From Cliona cf. orientalis (lineage: Eukaryota > Porifera > Demospongiae > Clionaida > Clionaidae), in assembly GCA_963930775.1 (NCBI GenBank), contig OZ005689.1:15128923-15192922 (forward strand): a stretch of DNA of 64,000 nt. Direction: 5' to 3'. Below the pieces are notes generated by a model that worked only from the letters and a program-made list of their open reading frames with translations, did no database searches and was not told the DNA's origin. This document shows positions 1-11,270 of this stretch, in pieces. The first letter of the stretch is position 1; every line of letters starts with the position of its first letter. The position numbers and the translations under genes are program-made.

Positions 1-515
1 TTTTCTGTTCAATTAACTTTTCGCTTTGACTTTCGATTGTTCACATTTCATTGTTCTATAACCCAGATCAGGTTCCAATGCTCATTTTCATGAGTGTAAT
101 GCTGTCTCTCAACAATAATTTACTTGCCTGGCGACCTTTATTAGTTTTATTAGCAAGAATTAACCACTGTGAGGTTCCTATCATTCAACTTGAGAGCAAT
201 ATTTCACTTCGGTTTGTGCTGCATTGAATATAATAAATGTCACCATGCAAGTTAAATGTAATTATTGTTGAGAGAGGATTGCACTCTAATGAAAATGACC
301 AATGGAACCTGTTCTGGGTTATAGAGTAATGGAATATGAAACGATTGAAAATCAAACAAAAATTTAACCGAGAATCAAGTGAAAAATCAAATTGAAGATC
401 ACATTGTGAAAGTCAAATCGAAAATCGAATGGAAAATCAAATTGAAAATCAAATCAAAAATTGAATTGAAAATCAAATTGAAAATCAAATTGAAAATCGA
501 ATGAAAAGTCAAAAT
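1..515. repeat. Palindromic element followed by a GAAAATCAAATT-type array
   Basis: Positions about 52-120 reappear as an imperfect reverse complement at about 252-330 (shared core TTCTATAACCCAGATCAGG and its inverse). The pairing continues outward to the window edge, so the element is cut by the start of the window. From about 340 to 515 a degenerate array of short AAATCAAATTGAA-like units follows. No coding sequence is visible. Confidence 0.75.
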
Positions 516-1042
516 TTAAACTACGAACAAAATGAAAACTTTATTTCACAGTTGATACTGCCCGATCACATTATATTTCACATTCTAAATCAAAATTCTG
601 ATTTTTGACACAAAATAAGCTCCATACTGTAGCATGCATGCATACATTATGAGTGTAACTATAGTATACTGAAGTTGGACTAAGCATAGCGTAAAACCTC
701 GATTATCGGCCGACTTGTGTTATCGGCCGAGCGTAGATCAATTATCGACCACTATTTTAGGGTATACAATGCATCAGGGGTGCTCGTTCCAGCATTGGAC
801 ACGCCACCAAGTCCCCTGCTCCACCAATGGACTTGGTTAACTCTGAATTGGCCTTTATTTAAACTCATAATCATTACTCTGTCTTATAAAATTTGTTTTT
901 TATCTCACACTTTACCTCAGTCATAGCAATGTCTGCATTTTTGCTTATTCATTATTGCCTACAATAATCTGATACTATTTTACGGACATTTACGCGTTTA
1001 TACGGAAAAATTTACAAAGATGATGCGGAGCTCCGTTTATGC
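516..1042. other. No gene seen; AT-rich, with a decayed TIR-like stretch
   Basis: Nothing coding is supported. Near 690-735 the sequence AAAACCTCGATTATCGG followed by TTATCGGCCGAGC resembles the terminal sequence of pogo-like DNA transposons. No partner end was found, so it is noted only as a possible relic. Confidence 0.3.
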
Positions 1043-2865
1043 TCGAAGACTTTATGACCAAATGGCTAAGCAAGCAATTTATCTCCATTTGAGGTGGGAT
1101 AGCATGTCCCCAGGTCTCTTCCTGGGAATGATCTGACACTGAATGAATATTAAACTATCCGATCAATGAAAAGAAAGTATAGCATAGACACACATGCACT
1201 CGTTGATCATGCTGGTGCAATTACAATTCTTCCGACATAAGTAGTCCCCATAACAACAGTACACGACAGTCAAGTCCAACTTAACGTCAGTAACATGTTT
1301 GTGTCTACATGACAGGGTAACTCTATTAAATTAGCTACATACTTGCGATTATCGTATAATAATAATTAATATTACATGTAGCTATCACGACTGTACATCT
1401 TATTATCAATTTTGTGGGGATACTGCAAAACCTGGACTCTGGACTGGACCGTGGACTGGACTATGGACTGGACTGGTGACGACCAATACCAGTTTTCTGA
1501 GGCAGAGATTAGTGTTTTGAAGGTTGGATGATTCACAGATCACTCGTTGTACACTGCCAAGTATGACAAGAGTTCAAATTTGTACTTGTGCTATACTACC
1601 CAATGGCCACACAGTTGACCATGGTGAAAAATATATTCAGTAGCTACGTCAAATATATACCACTACTGATCCTCCTAAAGTGGTCCCGTAATTTGTCTGC
1701 TCTGTGAGCCTGGGTTCAAGGCTCAGCGAATGGTAGAGCCACTTTTTATGTGCTTAGCTAGGGAAGTAGGTCAATATTGCTGTTTTATTCCATGGAAACT
1801 CACCTATTATGAGTTGCTCATGGACACGAGCAGTCATGACCATACTCTAATATCATGCACTGTTTGGGGACCATGATCACCAGTTGGCCCAGACTGTGAC
1901 AGTAAATAGTCCCAGGCCACTGTTCACTAATTGCTTATCTCTGACATATATACACTAAACAATAACTCCGTATTGTTTTGGCAATAGCTGATGATTACCT
2001 ATATTTTGAATAAGGAACTGTGATCTGTATAAACCAATCAATAGTGAACATCTTTGTCACAGTTGCCAAATCAGGCTCTCAGAGCCTTGTGACAGCTAGT
2101 AGACATTTGGATTACAGGCTGAATAGGTTACATTCTCATCATATATAATCTTTGCATTTCTACAAGCAGTGGGGTTTATATCCAATGTGCTGATACCAGT
2201 TTATACACTAAAGATTATAGTGTATACCGGGGGTATTATACTGGTAGCGTAAGTACAAATTTGGACTCTGGTCATATACTTTTGAGTCTACAATGAATAT
2301 ACAGAGTGACTTCAATCCTTTGTGAGTCATCAGGTTTTCAAAACACATGCACTACTTGTCACTTTTTCAGTCTCAGAAAGCTGGTAATGGTTGTCACTAG
2401 TCCAGTCCATAGTCCAGTCCACGGTCCAGTCCAGAGTCCAGAGTCCAGGTTTTGCAGTTACCCAATTTTGTGTCACTTTGAGTGTAGTGTCATAGCTACT
2501 ATTAGTGTCATGTATACAAGTACAATGTAGCTATGTTTCTGACGTTAAGTTGGACTCGACTATCATGCACCTGAACTAGTCTGGGGTATATACCAGCCTG
2601 CGAAGGGGCTGGTACCCCACAGTACACCTGGACAGGATACCGTTGTTATGGGGACTATATATCTCGGAAGAATCTAGCTAATTGCACCAGCTCAGCATGA
2701 TTAAATGAGCGCATGTGTACCTATTCTTTTCATTGATCAGTTAATATTCATTCAGTGTCAGATCATTCCCAGCAAGAAACCTGGGGTCATGCTATCCCAC
2801 TTCAAATGGAGATAAATATTATTGCTTGCTTAGCCATTAATTTTGGCCATAAAGCCACAAGGCCA
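1043..2865. repeat. Large foldback (inverted repeat) with a second element inserted at its centre
   Basis: About 1043-1408 matches the reverse complement of about 2473-2865. Shared stretches include the one around AAATGGAGATAAAT, the GATCTGACACTGAATGAAT region and TCCCCATAACAAC. The right arm carries an extra insertion of about 70 bp near 2580-2640. The centre is occupied by the TIR element at 1417-2463. Palindromes of this kind are typical of foldback or MITE-like DNA transposons. No gene is present. Confidence 0.8.
1417..2463. mobile_element. Non-autonomous TIR/foldback element with TGGACTGGAC-rich ends and 9-bp TSD
   Basis: The left end begins GGGATACTGCAAAACC and is followed by repeated TGGACTGGAC. 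The right end is its inverse and finishes GGTTTTGCAGTTACCC. Exact 9-bp direct repeats AATTTTGTG flank it at 1408-1416 and 2464-2472. The arms stay inverted well inside (for example CAAATTTG..ACTTG and its mirror near 1575 and 2255). A 9-bp TSD with long inverted ends suits Mutator or FB/NOF-type elements; the superfamily is inferred. A second member lies at 43270-44340. Confidence 0.88.
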
Positions 2866-2899
2866 AAGGCCATTAGGCCGTCTTATTCTATAACCCCAC

Positions 2900-3165
2900 T
2901 CGCCCCACCAAGCTATAGGGGGCTAATTGAAGTTTTTTGTATGCTATTTTTGGGGTCAAAGGCGAGTCCAGTATTCCAGTCCAGTAGTCCAGTCCAGTGG
3001 TCCAGTCCACTGAATAGAGACTGCCCCCTACACTGCTCTATTGCGGTAGTCTCTATTCAGTGGACTGGACCACTGGACTGGACTACTGGACTAGAATAAT
3101 TGACCCCAAAAATAGGCATTTAGCCTCCTTATAGCATGGTGGGGCAAGTGCTACCAAGAGTAGAT
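2900..3165. repeat. Head-to-head palindrome of GTCCAGTCCA element ends
   Basis: The sequence from about 2900 to 3030 mirrors 3036-3165 around a centre near 3033. Each side carries GTCCAGTAGTCCAGTCCAG followed by CACTGAATAGAGACT or its inverse, then the flanking TTTTTGGGGTCAA. The right half is the left end of the element at 3046-4261. The left half is an extra, opposite-facing end of the same family without a visible body. Confidence 0.75.
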
Positions 3166-4261
3166 ACTCTTGGTGCTATTTAATGTTGTGTTGAGCATGA
3201 GCTGCGTGACCTATTTCAGTACCGTGGTAGCCTCAGCTGCAGGTGCCTACATGTATGCATGCTTGAGTGAATGTATATACTAGAAGGGTTTGGGTTCGGG
3301 TTTGGTGTAAATGTCTGCGTGAGATTAAATACCAAACTTCAGCCACTATGCTGTGGATATTTGCCATTTAAAGTAGTTGTAACAAATCCAGCCTGCTATT
3401 TAATAAGACAGGCTTAACGTTACAGGATAGTGTTCCGCGATAATTCGGTATGATCCTCTCAGCAAAGACGGGTTTCACACAGATAATTCACTCTAGTTAG
3501 CTCTACTGGAGTGCCTATAGCACCGGACCATAAATTTCCTTATGTTGTGCTTACCAAACATGAGCTTTCCTACACCTGTTTGTCACAGGATAGGGCAGAA
3601 GTTTTGTAAAATAAATGCAATGTATAGAAAAGTTTGCCCTATCCTACACATTTCCTATATACATGAAATCCATTATTATCATCTAAGATTGCAGCCACAG
3701 ATTAAGTCACAACACCCCCCTCCCCCATGTTACGTTTTTCCCAAAAACCATGGAAGAATACTAGCATAATATTATGCCTTTAGTAACATGTTGAATAAGA
3801 CACAATCATTCTATTACCTCTAATCTAGATACTCGGATGTGGACAACAGTTGTATAGTGTTAGGTAGCTAGCTATATAAAAAGTGAAATGACAAAACTGC
3901 AGGAGCAATTTAACAAAATGCTACATTAAGAGTCGACCCCTAAAGTAAGCAGTATTAGTCTGTAGATATTGAAGAGGGCAGGTGTGGCCGGCCTAGGGAG
4001 AGCCATGAAGAATTCACTCGTTTGAATTAGATAAACTATGCTAGGCTAAGCTGATTGAAATTGATGATCCAATAATATAATTAGGAAGCCCATTGCATGT
4101 ACAGGTACATGTATGCATTGACATAATTATAGGGTCATAACTGCATTTTAGGGCGATCAAAATCTAAAAAATGCCCGTATTTTGGGATCAAAGTTGAGTC
4201 CAGTATTCCAGTCCAGTATATAGTCCAGTCCAGTGGTCCAGTCCACTGAATAGAGACTGTC
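3046..4261 (+). mobile_element. 1.2-kb TIR element, GTAGTCTCTATTCA family, copy 1
   Basis: The ends are inverted: TAGTCTCTATTCAGTGGAC at the left and GTCCACTGAATAGAGACTG at the right, each with TGGACTGGAC-type iterations. Possible diverged target duplications are CTCTATTGCG (3036) and CTCTATTGTA (4262). The whole body recurs inverted at 8286-9510. An internal hairpin near 3585-3650 pairs GGATAGGGCAGAAGTTTTG with a downstream inverse. No transposase is encoded. Confidence 0.82.
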
Positions 4262-4271
4262 CTCTATTGTA

Positions 4272-5077
4272 GCCCGCAGTCACGTTTGCAACCACTTAGG
4301 CCTCACTTCTCCTACAAGCCACACCCCTTATGTTTTGCATATTTTAGCCACCTCTCTAATGCAGGCACAGATATTTGGCCCAATGGTGACAGCTTTAGAC
4401 AGGTTCCACTGTATTGCCCACATTTGAATTTTGAGTTTCTGTTACAAGATAATGCATTGCAAATTGAGAAGTCTATACCAGCTCAACACTCTATAGAGGG
4501 GGATCGAGTCTGCTGGCTCTATGACAAGGACTATCCATGCCGTAGATAAACTCCATCAATTTATTCCGTGGCACTATTGCTTATATAGCTAATATTACAG
4601 GAATAGCTCAACCTTCATTTGTACATAATAATACTAATATTCTTATGCTTGTTGTAATTTATAAATAATTTCTGGCTATACCAGTTGCCCTGAAACCCTT
4701 AGGTTTTCTCAAAGCCAGGTGGCTACTGAACTACTAATGCCGCTAGCTATATGGTGCTAAAATTTAATTTTTTTGATCAATTTTTAGTGTTCTATTTTTA
4801 ATGTTTACCAGAAACTATGGAGAAAATAAATACACCACTGAAAAACAATAATCGTTAGCCTGTGGAGTACTTTGCATTGTATGCTTTGCCTTAACTTGTA
4901 GGTATGCCTTTATGACAAGATTCCTGCAAGCCTAGCCTTATAAAATCATAGATACCTTTCACAACACAAGCTTATATTATGGTAAACATGTAGCTCACCG
5001 GAACTATACAAGGTTGCATTGAATCAATTACAAACACTTCAGGAACTAAAATGACTATTGTACAAGTCAACACCAAA
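4272..5077. other. No gene seen
   Basis: AT-rich sequence. A stretch with some coding-like composition at 4286-4549 has no recognisable domain, no splice context and no match elsewhere in the window, so it is not called. Confidence 0.4.
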
Positions 5078-5535
5078 AACGCCAAGTCAATGTACAAATG
5101 TGACCTGCTATGAGAAAAGGGACCACTCGGGATGTTTTATAAAAATTGAGTTTTTGGCATGGATTGATAGTTCTATGTATGTTGAATCCAATGGTGCAAG
5201 TTTCATGAAAAACTATTTCACAAGCAGAGTTATGACCATTTTTATGCACACAGGTAGGTATATTCGTTTTTCGGTAAATGCACATTTTAATTCGAATTTA
5301 CATTAATTTGTATGCGCCCAAGTAAATAATAATGCCACATAACTATAGTTTATGCTGCAACTCTATGAACATAGCATATCACTATGAAGCCAAAAATCTA
5401 CATTTTCTAATAGACCAAAAAACAGAAAAGTGAAAAATAATCTTCCACACATCTTAGAAAAATTAATATTAGAAAATGAAATCCCAAGTGGTCCCTTTTC
5501 TCATAGCGGGTCACAAATTAAGTTGGCAAAGTCAC
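5078..5535. mobile_element. Short palindromic MITE
   Basis: GTGACCTGCTATGAGAAAAG near 5100 is mirrored by CTTTTCTCATAGCGGGTCAC near 5497-5516, followed on both sides by a GGGACCACT..GGG block. The element is roughly 450 bp with at least 30-bp inverted ends. A convincing target duplication was not found. It has no coding capacity. Confidence 0.75.
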
Positions 5536-5673
5536 CCATGCTGCATTGAATAATGAACAGTGTCCTATTTATTCTTAACTATTTTAGTAACGCTATATTA
5601 TTATAATAAAACTAGCATTCAGATTAAAACATAATTATATCACTCATCAGAAGGTCAGATGAACATTAAAAAT

Positions 5674-6844
5674 GGCTGTATACAATCGGTGGACTGGACT
5701 GGTGGACTGGACTAGTGGACTGGACTACTGGACTGATAGATTTTCATCTAGAATGCACGGAGATGCTCCATAAATGTTACCCAAAGTACCACTGTGGTCG
5801 ATTAGCATGCTGGGTAACACGATCTTCGAAGCTTCTAGCCTATACTGCTAGGGTGCTGACTATTCAATAAGTGTGACGACCTTAACCATATTACGTTCAG
5901 GGGTATGGACTGGAGGCAGGGGAACAAAAATATGGGGACAGACTACAGTACTACCATAGATGGCATGCATGGATAAGGCTCAGATTCTCACAATAAAAAA
6001 ATATCTTCTAAATACCCCTGCCCCAGTGCCTATCACTCAGGAAATCACGTACTAGGGTCTGTATCTGTATCTAAGCCGCCTAGCCTAGGCTGCACCAGAT
6101 AGGGGTCAGTATCTTGGATCATGACACCTAGATTCTCTGTCACATTACCACTCTTGACATTATCTACGTATCAATGCATGCAAGCTGCATGTACTATGGC
6201 ATACAGTAAGCTACACGTATGACAGGAAAGCTACTCAAAGAAAGTACTACGGCTTGCCTAAAGCTTGAAGTCTGTGCCAGGGCCACCCAGCATACAGCGT
6301 GAAGTTGAGGGAGGAGGGAGCTCAGGTGACAGATAGCTACAGCTACTGGTATCCGGCAGCAAATAAACCGTTTCAGTTGAGGCTGAAGCCACTATAGCAT
6401 ACCTTCCAAGTCTCACTCCTTGGGAGTGAGTCTCACTCCTATCTACCTAATCTCACTCCCGACACCAGCAGGAAAATGTATTGTTTTATATTGGATCTCA
6501 CTCCTGGTACTCTAATCGTAAAGTATTGTACTATTGGTGGCGAGTCTGAATCTCACTCCTCACCATGTTGAACCCTTGGCAGCTATGCTATAGCTAAACA
6601 TACAACAAGAACTCAGTCTCATTTACCTGTGCTTTGAGCCCCAATAGTGGGCGTGGTTGATAGGCGCCACGGGGCCAGTAAAACCAAGACAGTCCGAGTG
6701 TTTCTACAGGTGGAGCTATTCAATTGCCTCCATTGCACCTCATTATAGAGCCTCCAAATGTGCGTTTTAAATGCAAATCTATCAGTCAAGTAGTCCAGTC
6801 CACTAGTCCAGTACACCAGTCCAGTCCACCAATTGTATGCAGCC
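5674..6844 (+). mobile_element. TIR element, GGCTGTATACAATCGG family, long copy
   Basis: The left end is GGCTGTATACAATCGG followed by TGGACTGGAC iterations. The right end is CCAATTGTATGCAGCC preceded by GTCCAGTCCA iterations. The body is collinear, in inverted order, with the shorter copy at 7508-8252. The long copy holds about 400 bp more (about 6205-6605), which includes the GAGTGAGA palindrome. The flanking 9-mers do not match, so its target duplication has decayed. Confidence 0.8.
6393..6592. mobile_element. Palindromic element with repeated TCTCACTCC motif, copy 1
   Basis: This is a roughly 190-bp element containing five occurrences of TCTCACTCC or its inverse. It is bounded by TATAGCATACCTTCC and CTTGGCAGCTATGCTATA. 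A near-identical inverted copy lies at 40927-41109. It falls in a segment missing from the shorter sister element at 7508-8252, which supports it being an insertion. No gene is present. Confidence 0.78.
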
Positions 6845-7507
6845 ATTTCTTAGAGAGCCCAGAGCATGATAATAATAGTATTATTATTGAAAGGTATTCA
6901 TTATCATTATCATGCATATGGCTAAACAAATTGTTGCAGGCCCTTCCTTGCATGTCATTGTGAAGCATACAGCTTTCAATGTCACATGTTAAAAAAGACA
7001 GGGAAGACAAGTTAAAGTGTACCATCTTATAGATCTACCATAAATCTGCAACCAACAATCACTGCGCGTAGTTGAAGATGCCTCAACATTGCCATGCACA
7101 TGTACCTCTTTGTGGGTGGGGCTGGCTTGTAGGGGACGTGTCGGTGGCAATAGCTTGTTTGTGGCTTTTATTGACAGCAAATCGGCGGCAATAGCCATTT
7201 TGTGGCAGTTATTGACACCGATAGTCGGTGTCAATAGCCTTGGCCTATAATCATACTAGATTAATATTCTGCTATTTTGTGTATGCATAATAATACCATG
7301 CAATATAATAATATATTATTATAATTATATTATTATAAACTATACACTAGGTAGCTAGCTAGAAGAAAAACAAAACTTCTGTAGCCTATTATTAGCTAGC
7401 TACAGACAGTGCATGCATGCAGTGTTCCACTGATATATATATAGCTATAGTCTACTGAGTCCAGTCACGAAGTCAGCTGGAATGATAGAATGGGCCCTGA
7501 TTCGCAA
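6845..7507. other. No gene; short tandem repeat near 7138-7235
   Basis: The interval separates two related TIR elements. Within 7138-7235 a unit of about 45 bp containing GTCGGTGGCAATAGC, TCGGCGGCAATAGCC and TAGTCGGTGTCAATAGCC recurs in diverged form. From 7280 to 7350 the sequence is nearly pure A/T. No coding region is supported. Confidence 0.45.
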
Positions 7508-8252
7508 GGCTGTATACAATCGGTGGACTGGACTGGTGGACTGGACTAGTGGACTGGACTACTGGACTGATAGATTTTCATTTAAAACGCACATTTGGAG
7601 GCTCTATAATGAGGTGCAATGGAGGGAAATAGCTCCACCTATAGAAACACTCGGACTGTCTTGGTTTTGCTGGCCCTGCCTATCAACCACACCCACTATC
7701 GTGGCTCAAAGCACAGGCAAAAATGAGACTGAGTTCTTATTATATGCTGTAGTATATGCAACTTGCATGCATTGGTAGATAATGTGACAGAGAATCTACT
7801 GGGTATCACAATCCAAGACACGGACCCCTATCCAGGCTATGCGGCTTAGATACAGATATAGACCCTATAGCTAGCTAGTATGTAATTTCCTGAGTTATAG
7901 GTACTGGACCAGGGGTATTTAGAAGACATCTTTTTTATTGTGATAATCTGAACCTTATGCATGCATGCCATCTATGGTAGTACTGCAGTCTGTCCTCATT
8001 TTTTTGTTCCCCCATGCACCTCCAGTCCATATCCGAGTCTGAACATAACATGGTAAAGATTGTCACACTTATTGAATAGTCGGTGCCATACCAGTGTAGG
8101 CTAGAAGCTTCGAAGATTGTGTTACCCAGCATGCTAATCAACCATAGTGGTACCTTGGGCAACATTATGGAGCATCTCCGTGCATTTTTGAATGAAAATT
8201 TATCAGTCCAGTAGTCCAGTCCACTAGTCCAGTCCACCGATTGTATACAGGC
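7508..8252 (-). mobile_element. TIR element, GGCTGTATACAATCGG family, short copy with perfect 9-bp TSD
   Basis: The element runs from GGCTGTATACAATCGG to CCGATTGTATACAGGC, with TGGACTGGAC iterations inside both ends. Exact 9-bp direct repeats GATTCGCAA flank it at 7499-7507 and 8253-8261. It is an inverted, internally shorter relative of 5674-6844. The 9-bp duplication suggests a Mutator/FB-like mechanism (inference). Confidence 0.9.
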
Positions 8253-8285
8253 GATTCGCAAAAGGCATAGCATGCCCCGGGCCCA

Positions 8286-9510
8286 GGCAGTCTCTATTCA
8301 CTGGACTGGACCACTGGACTGGACTACTGGACTGGAATACTGGACTCACCTTTGATCCCAAAATACCAACTTAGCTAAATGGGTATATGCATTTTCAGAT
8401 TTTGATTGCCCTAAAATGCAGTTATGACCCTCAATGCATACATGTACCTGTACATGTAATGAGCTTCCTAATTATATTATTGGGTCATCAATTTCAGTCA
8501 GCTTAGCCTATAGCATAGTCTATCTAATTCGAACAAGTGAATTCTTCATGGCTCTCCCTGGGCCGGCCACATCTGCCCTCTTCATTATCTACAGGCTAAT
8601 ACTGCTAGTATTCTTCCAGTGCTGCCAAAGATTAGGATTTTTAAGCATCAATTTTGCTTCATTAGCATAATACAAATTAGGAATATTTAGCATTCTACTC
8701 CCATAAGGTACAGTGTTTTCCATGATTATCTCAGGATTTGGGGTATGTTTCTTAGGATTTATTGTCAAAAGATTATGGCAGCCCTGATTCTTCCAAAAAA
8801 TGTAAATGGGGAAAATATAACATGGGGGAGGGGGGCGTTGTGACTTAATCTGTGGCTGCAATCTTATGTAGCACTAGATGATGATAATGGATTTCATGCA
8901 TATAGGAAATGTGTAGGATAGGGCAAAATTTTCTACACATTTCATTTATTTTACAAAATTTTGCCCTATCCTGTGACAAACAGGTGTAGGAAAGCTCATA
9001 TTTTGGTAAGCACGAAATAAGGAAATCTTGGTCCAGTGCTACAGGCTCTCCAGTAGAGCTAACAAGCATGAATTCTCTATGTGAAACCCGTCTTTGCCGA
9101 GAGGATCATGAATTATTCGCGGAACACTATCCCATAACGTTAAGGCTGTCTTAATAGCAGGCTGGATTTGTCACAACTACTTTAATAATGGCTAATATCC
9201 ACAGCATAGTGGCTGAAATTTGGTGTTTAATCTCATGCAGACCATTACACCAAACCTGAACCCAAACCCTTCTACTATATATTATTATACATTCACTCAG
9301 GCACACATGTAGGCATATATGCCCTACAGCTGAGGCTACCAAGGTACTGAAATAGGTCAGGCTCAACATAACATTAAGTAGCACTTGTACACTTGTCCCA
9401 CAAAGCTATATGAGGCTAAATGCCTACTTTAAATTTTGGGATCAAAGGTGAGTCCAGTATTCCAGTCCAATAGTCCAGTCCAGCAGTCCAGTCCAGTGAA
9501 TAGAGACTAC
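8286..9510 (-). mobile_element. 1.2-kb TIR element, GTAGTCTCTATTCA family, copy 2 (inverted)
   Basis: This is collinear in reverse with 3046-4261 over its whole length. It starts CAGTCTCTATTCACTGGAC and ends GTCCAGTGAATAGAGACTA, and includes the internal block with TTTGCCCTATCC hairpins near 8925-8970. Together with copy 1 and the 5674/7508 pair it makes a nested mirror arrangement across 3-9.5 kb. No gene is encoded. Confidence 0.82.
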
Positions 9511-9801
9511 CATATGCCCCATGCATGCATGCAGCCCACGGCATATATATAAGGCATCAAGAGTACTAAATGATGTTTAGGCCACAAACCCTCCTGGCAC
9601 GCTACGCTACGTCCACACATACAATGATCATGTGACAACCATTTCCTGTCCAATTTGTCCACCGAGTCGTTAGGTATAAATTTCGTGATATTTTAGCCTG
9701 ATCTGTAGCTTTTAATACTTGATTTCTATTGGCCGTTAAAAACTTGTGCAGTATAGCTAAGGAAGCAAAGTAGCTACGTACCAGCCACAGTGTGATTAAT
9801 T

Positions 9802-10274
9802 ATGGGCTTCAATTGGATGCTTTATACATTCACAGCTACTACATTTTTAAGCATTGTCCTCATCGACGGGCAGACGACTTTTTTGAAGGAAGTTCAGGAT
9901 TTCTATAAAGAATATGAAGAAGCACTAGTGACTAATGAATCAAATCTGGTCATTTTGCAGCATACATTTTTCAATCCCTCTATTTCAGAGTCTGCCACGT
10001 CTGTCTCAATTATTGTAAAGGACTTGGCATATTTTCCTGCAAATTGTTCGATTTTGAATGGGTTTCACCACGTTTGTCTTCTGTCATTAATTCACAATGT
10101 GCACTGCCGCTTTTATATGGAATGGAGCCTATTACTACGGTAGCCCTATTACATTCAAGATACGGGGTATCACTCAGATCATCGTACATCTCTCTTGAAC
10201 ACAACACAACTCAGAATTACACCAAGGACTCAAACGATGCAAGCCTCTATGCTCTATCTGTGCTAATTAGTTGG
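9802..10274 (+). pseudogene. First exon of a secreted/membrane protein gene, frameshifted
   Basis: The ATG at 9802 opens a peptide with a hydrophobic signal-like N-terminus (MGFNWMLYTFTATTFLSIVL) and a likely cleavage near DGQ, followed by an acidic, N-glycosylation-rich ectodomain (NCS, NTT, NYT sequons). The frame shifts by one base around 10025-10050: the first frame soon stops, while a second, equally protein-like frame (FEWVSPRLSSV onwards) stays open to a donor site TTGG|GTAAGT at 10274. The exon ends in phase 0, exactly what the acceptor at 17380 needs, so it may be the 5' exon of the multi-pass gene at 17381-18503. The family is not recognised. The shift could be a real lesion or an assembly error. 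Confidence 0.55.
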
Positions 10275-10350
10275 GTAAGTGTCTTTTAGCTACTTGTATT
10301 GATATTAAATTTTTATGCTGATAATTACAAGTATGTTTAAGACTTATATT

Positions 10351-10730
10351 GGGCTATTCCAGATAATAGGTGTACACCCCTATGGAGGAAGATATTTATT
10401 TTCATTACCCTAAATACCAATTAAAGTGCAAAAATAACCATCAAAACTAATCAATTTGCTCATTTTACCCTATAAAACTAATCAATAATCTCGATTATAC
10501 CTCACAAAACTAATAGTAATTCCTCCATACCCTAACCAGCTAGCTACTCCATCAATACTAATTATTCACTGCCATGCCCCCTCAATACTTCATTACTCTC
10601 TACAATGGTGCCTACAATACCTCATTAAAATCCATAAAAATGCCCTCAATACTTCTTCATTAAATCTTGACCCTACAATACTAATCAACCTTCCTCCATA
10701 GGGGTGTATCCTCATTATCTGGAACAGCCC
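10351..10730. mobile_element. MITE, GGGCTATTCCAG family, copy 1
   Basis: Inverted ends GGGCTATTCCAGATAAT and ATTATCTGGAACAGCCC enclose an AT-rich body with a recurring AAAACTAATCAAT motif. ATT flanks both sides (10348-10350 and 10731-10733), giving a 3-bp target duplication. A second copy at 22685-23055 has AAA on both sides. It lies within the interval between the two halves of the membrane-protein gene. Confidence 0.85.
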
Positions 10731-11270
10731 ATTGTGCACAGTATATACAGTAGAATCACAATCATGGAATAATGTTGCTAGTATGCGTGACCAGTACATG
10801 CTCACAAAACATAGACATAGGTGACCGGATTTGGAGTAAGGGATCCGCGCGCGATTCGTGCAATGTGCGCGTTTTAGTAGCTCAAATCGAATTTTGTCAA
10901 AATCCAAATTTTGTCATAATAATATTATTATTATACATGTCGAACATCCCTTCTTCTAACTGTTACCGTCGTCTACGGAGGCTAGTTGTACTATACAAAG
11001 GCGAAGTAAGCCTTCATTTTGACCCACCTAATCGGCCCAGCTACCGATGGTACCCGGAGCTATGGGTGCTAATCAGAATTCCCGCCAGCGGGCTATCTAG
11101 ATACAGCTAGATTAATCAATTACTATAAGTTAGCTCACCTTTTAAGCTTCTTGGGTATCGAAGAACAATCGGTTGTCGCTTTAGACGACGAAATTCAACG
11201 CTTGCTCGATCTTTACGTTCATTTCGAACCGCTCCGCCCATGGCCATTTCATTGATTTCCGGTTCACGCG
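10731..11270. other. No gene seen
   Basis: No domain or splice-supported exon is visible. GTGACCGGATTTGG near 10819 is mirrored near 12397-12412, outside the 11271-12253 foldback. This might mark the ends of a larger container element but is too short to rely on. Confidence 0.3.

Noticed and set aside
7482-7778. Frames encoding WTGLVDWTSGLDYW-like repeats (also near 1440, 8000 and 43300)
   Set aside because: Translation of TGGACTGGAC iterations inside transposon ends; not a protein domain.
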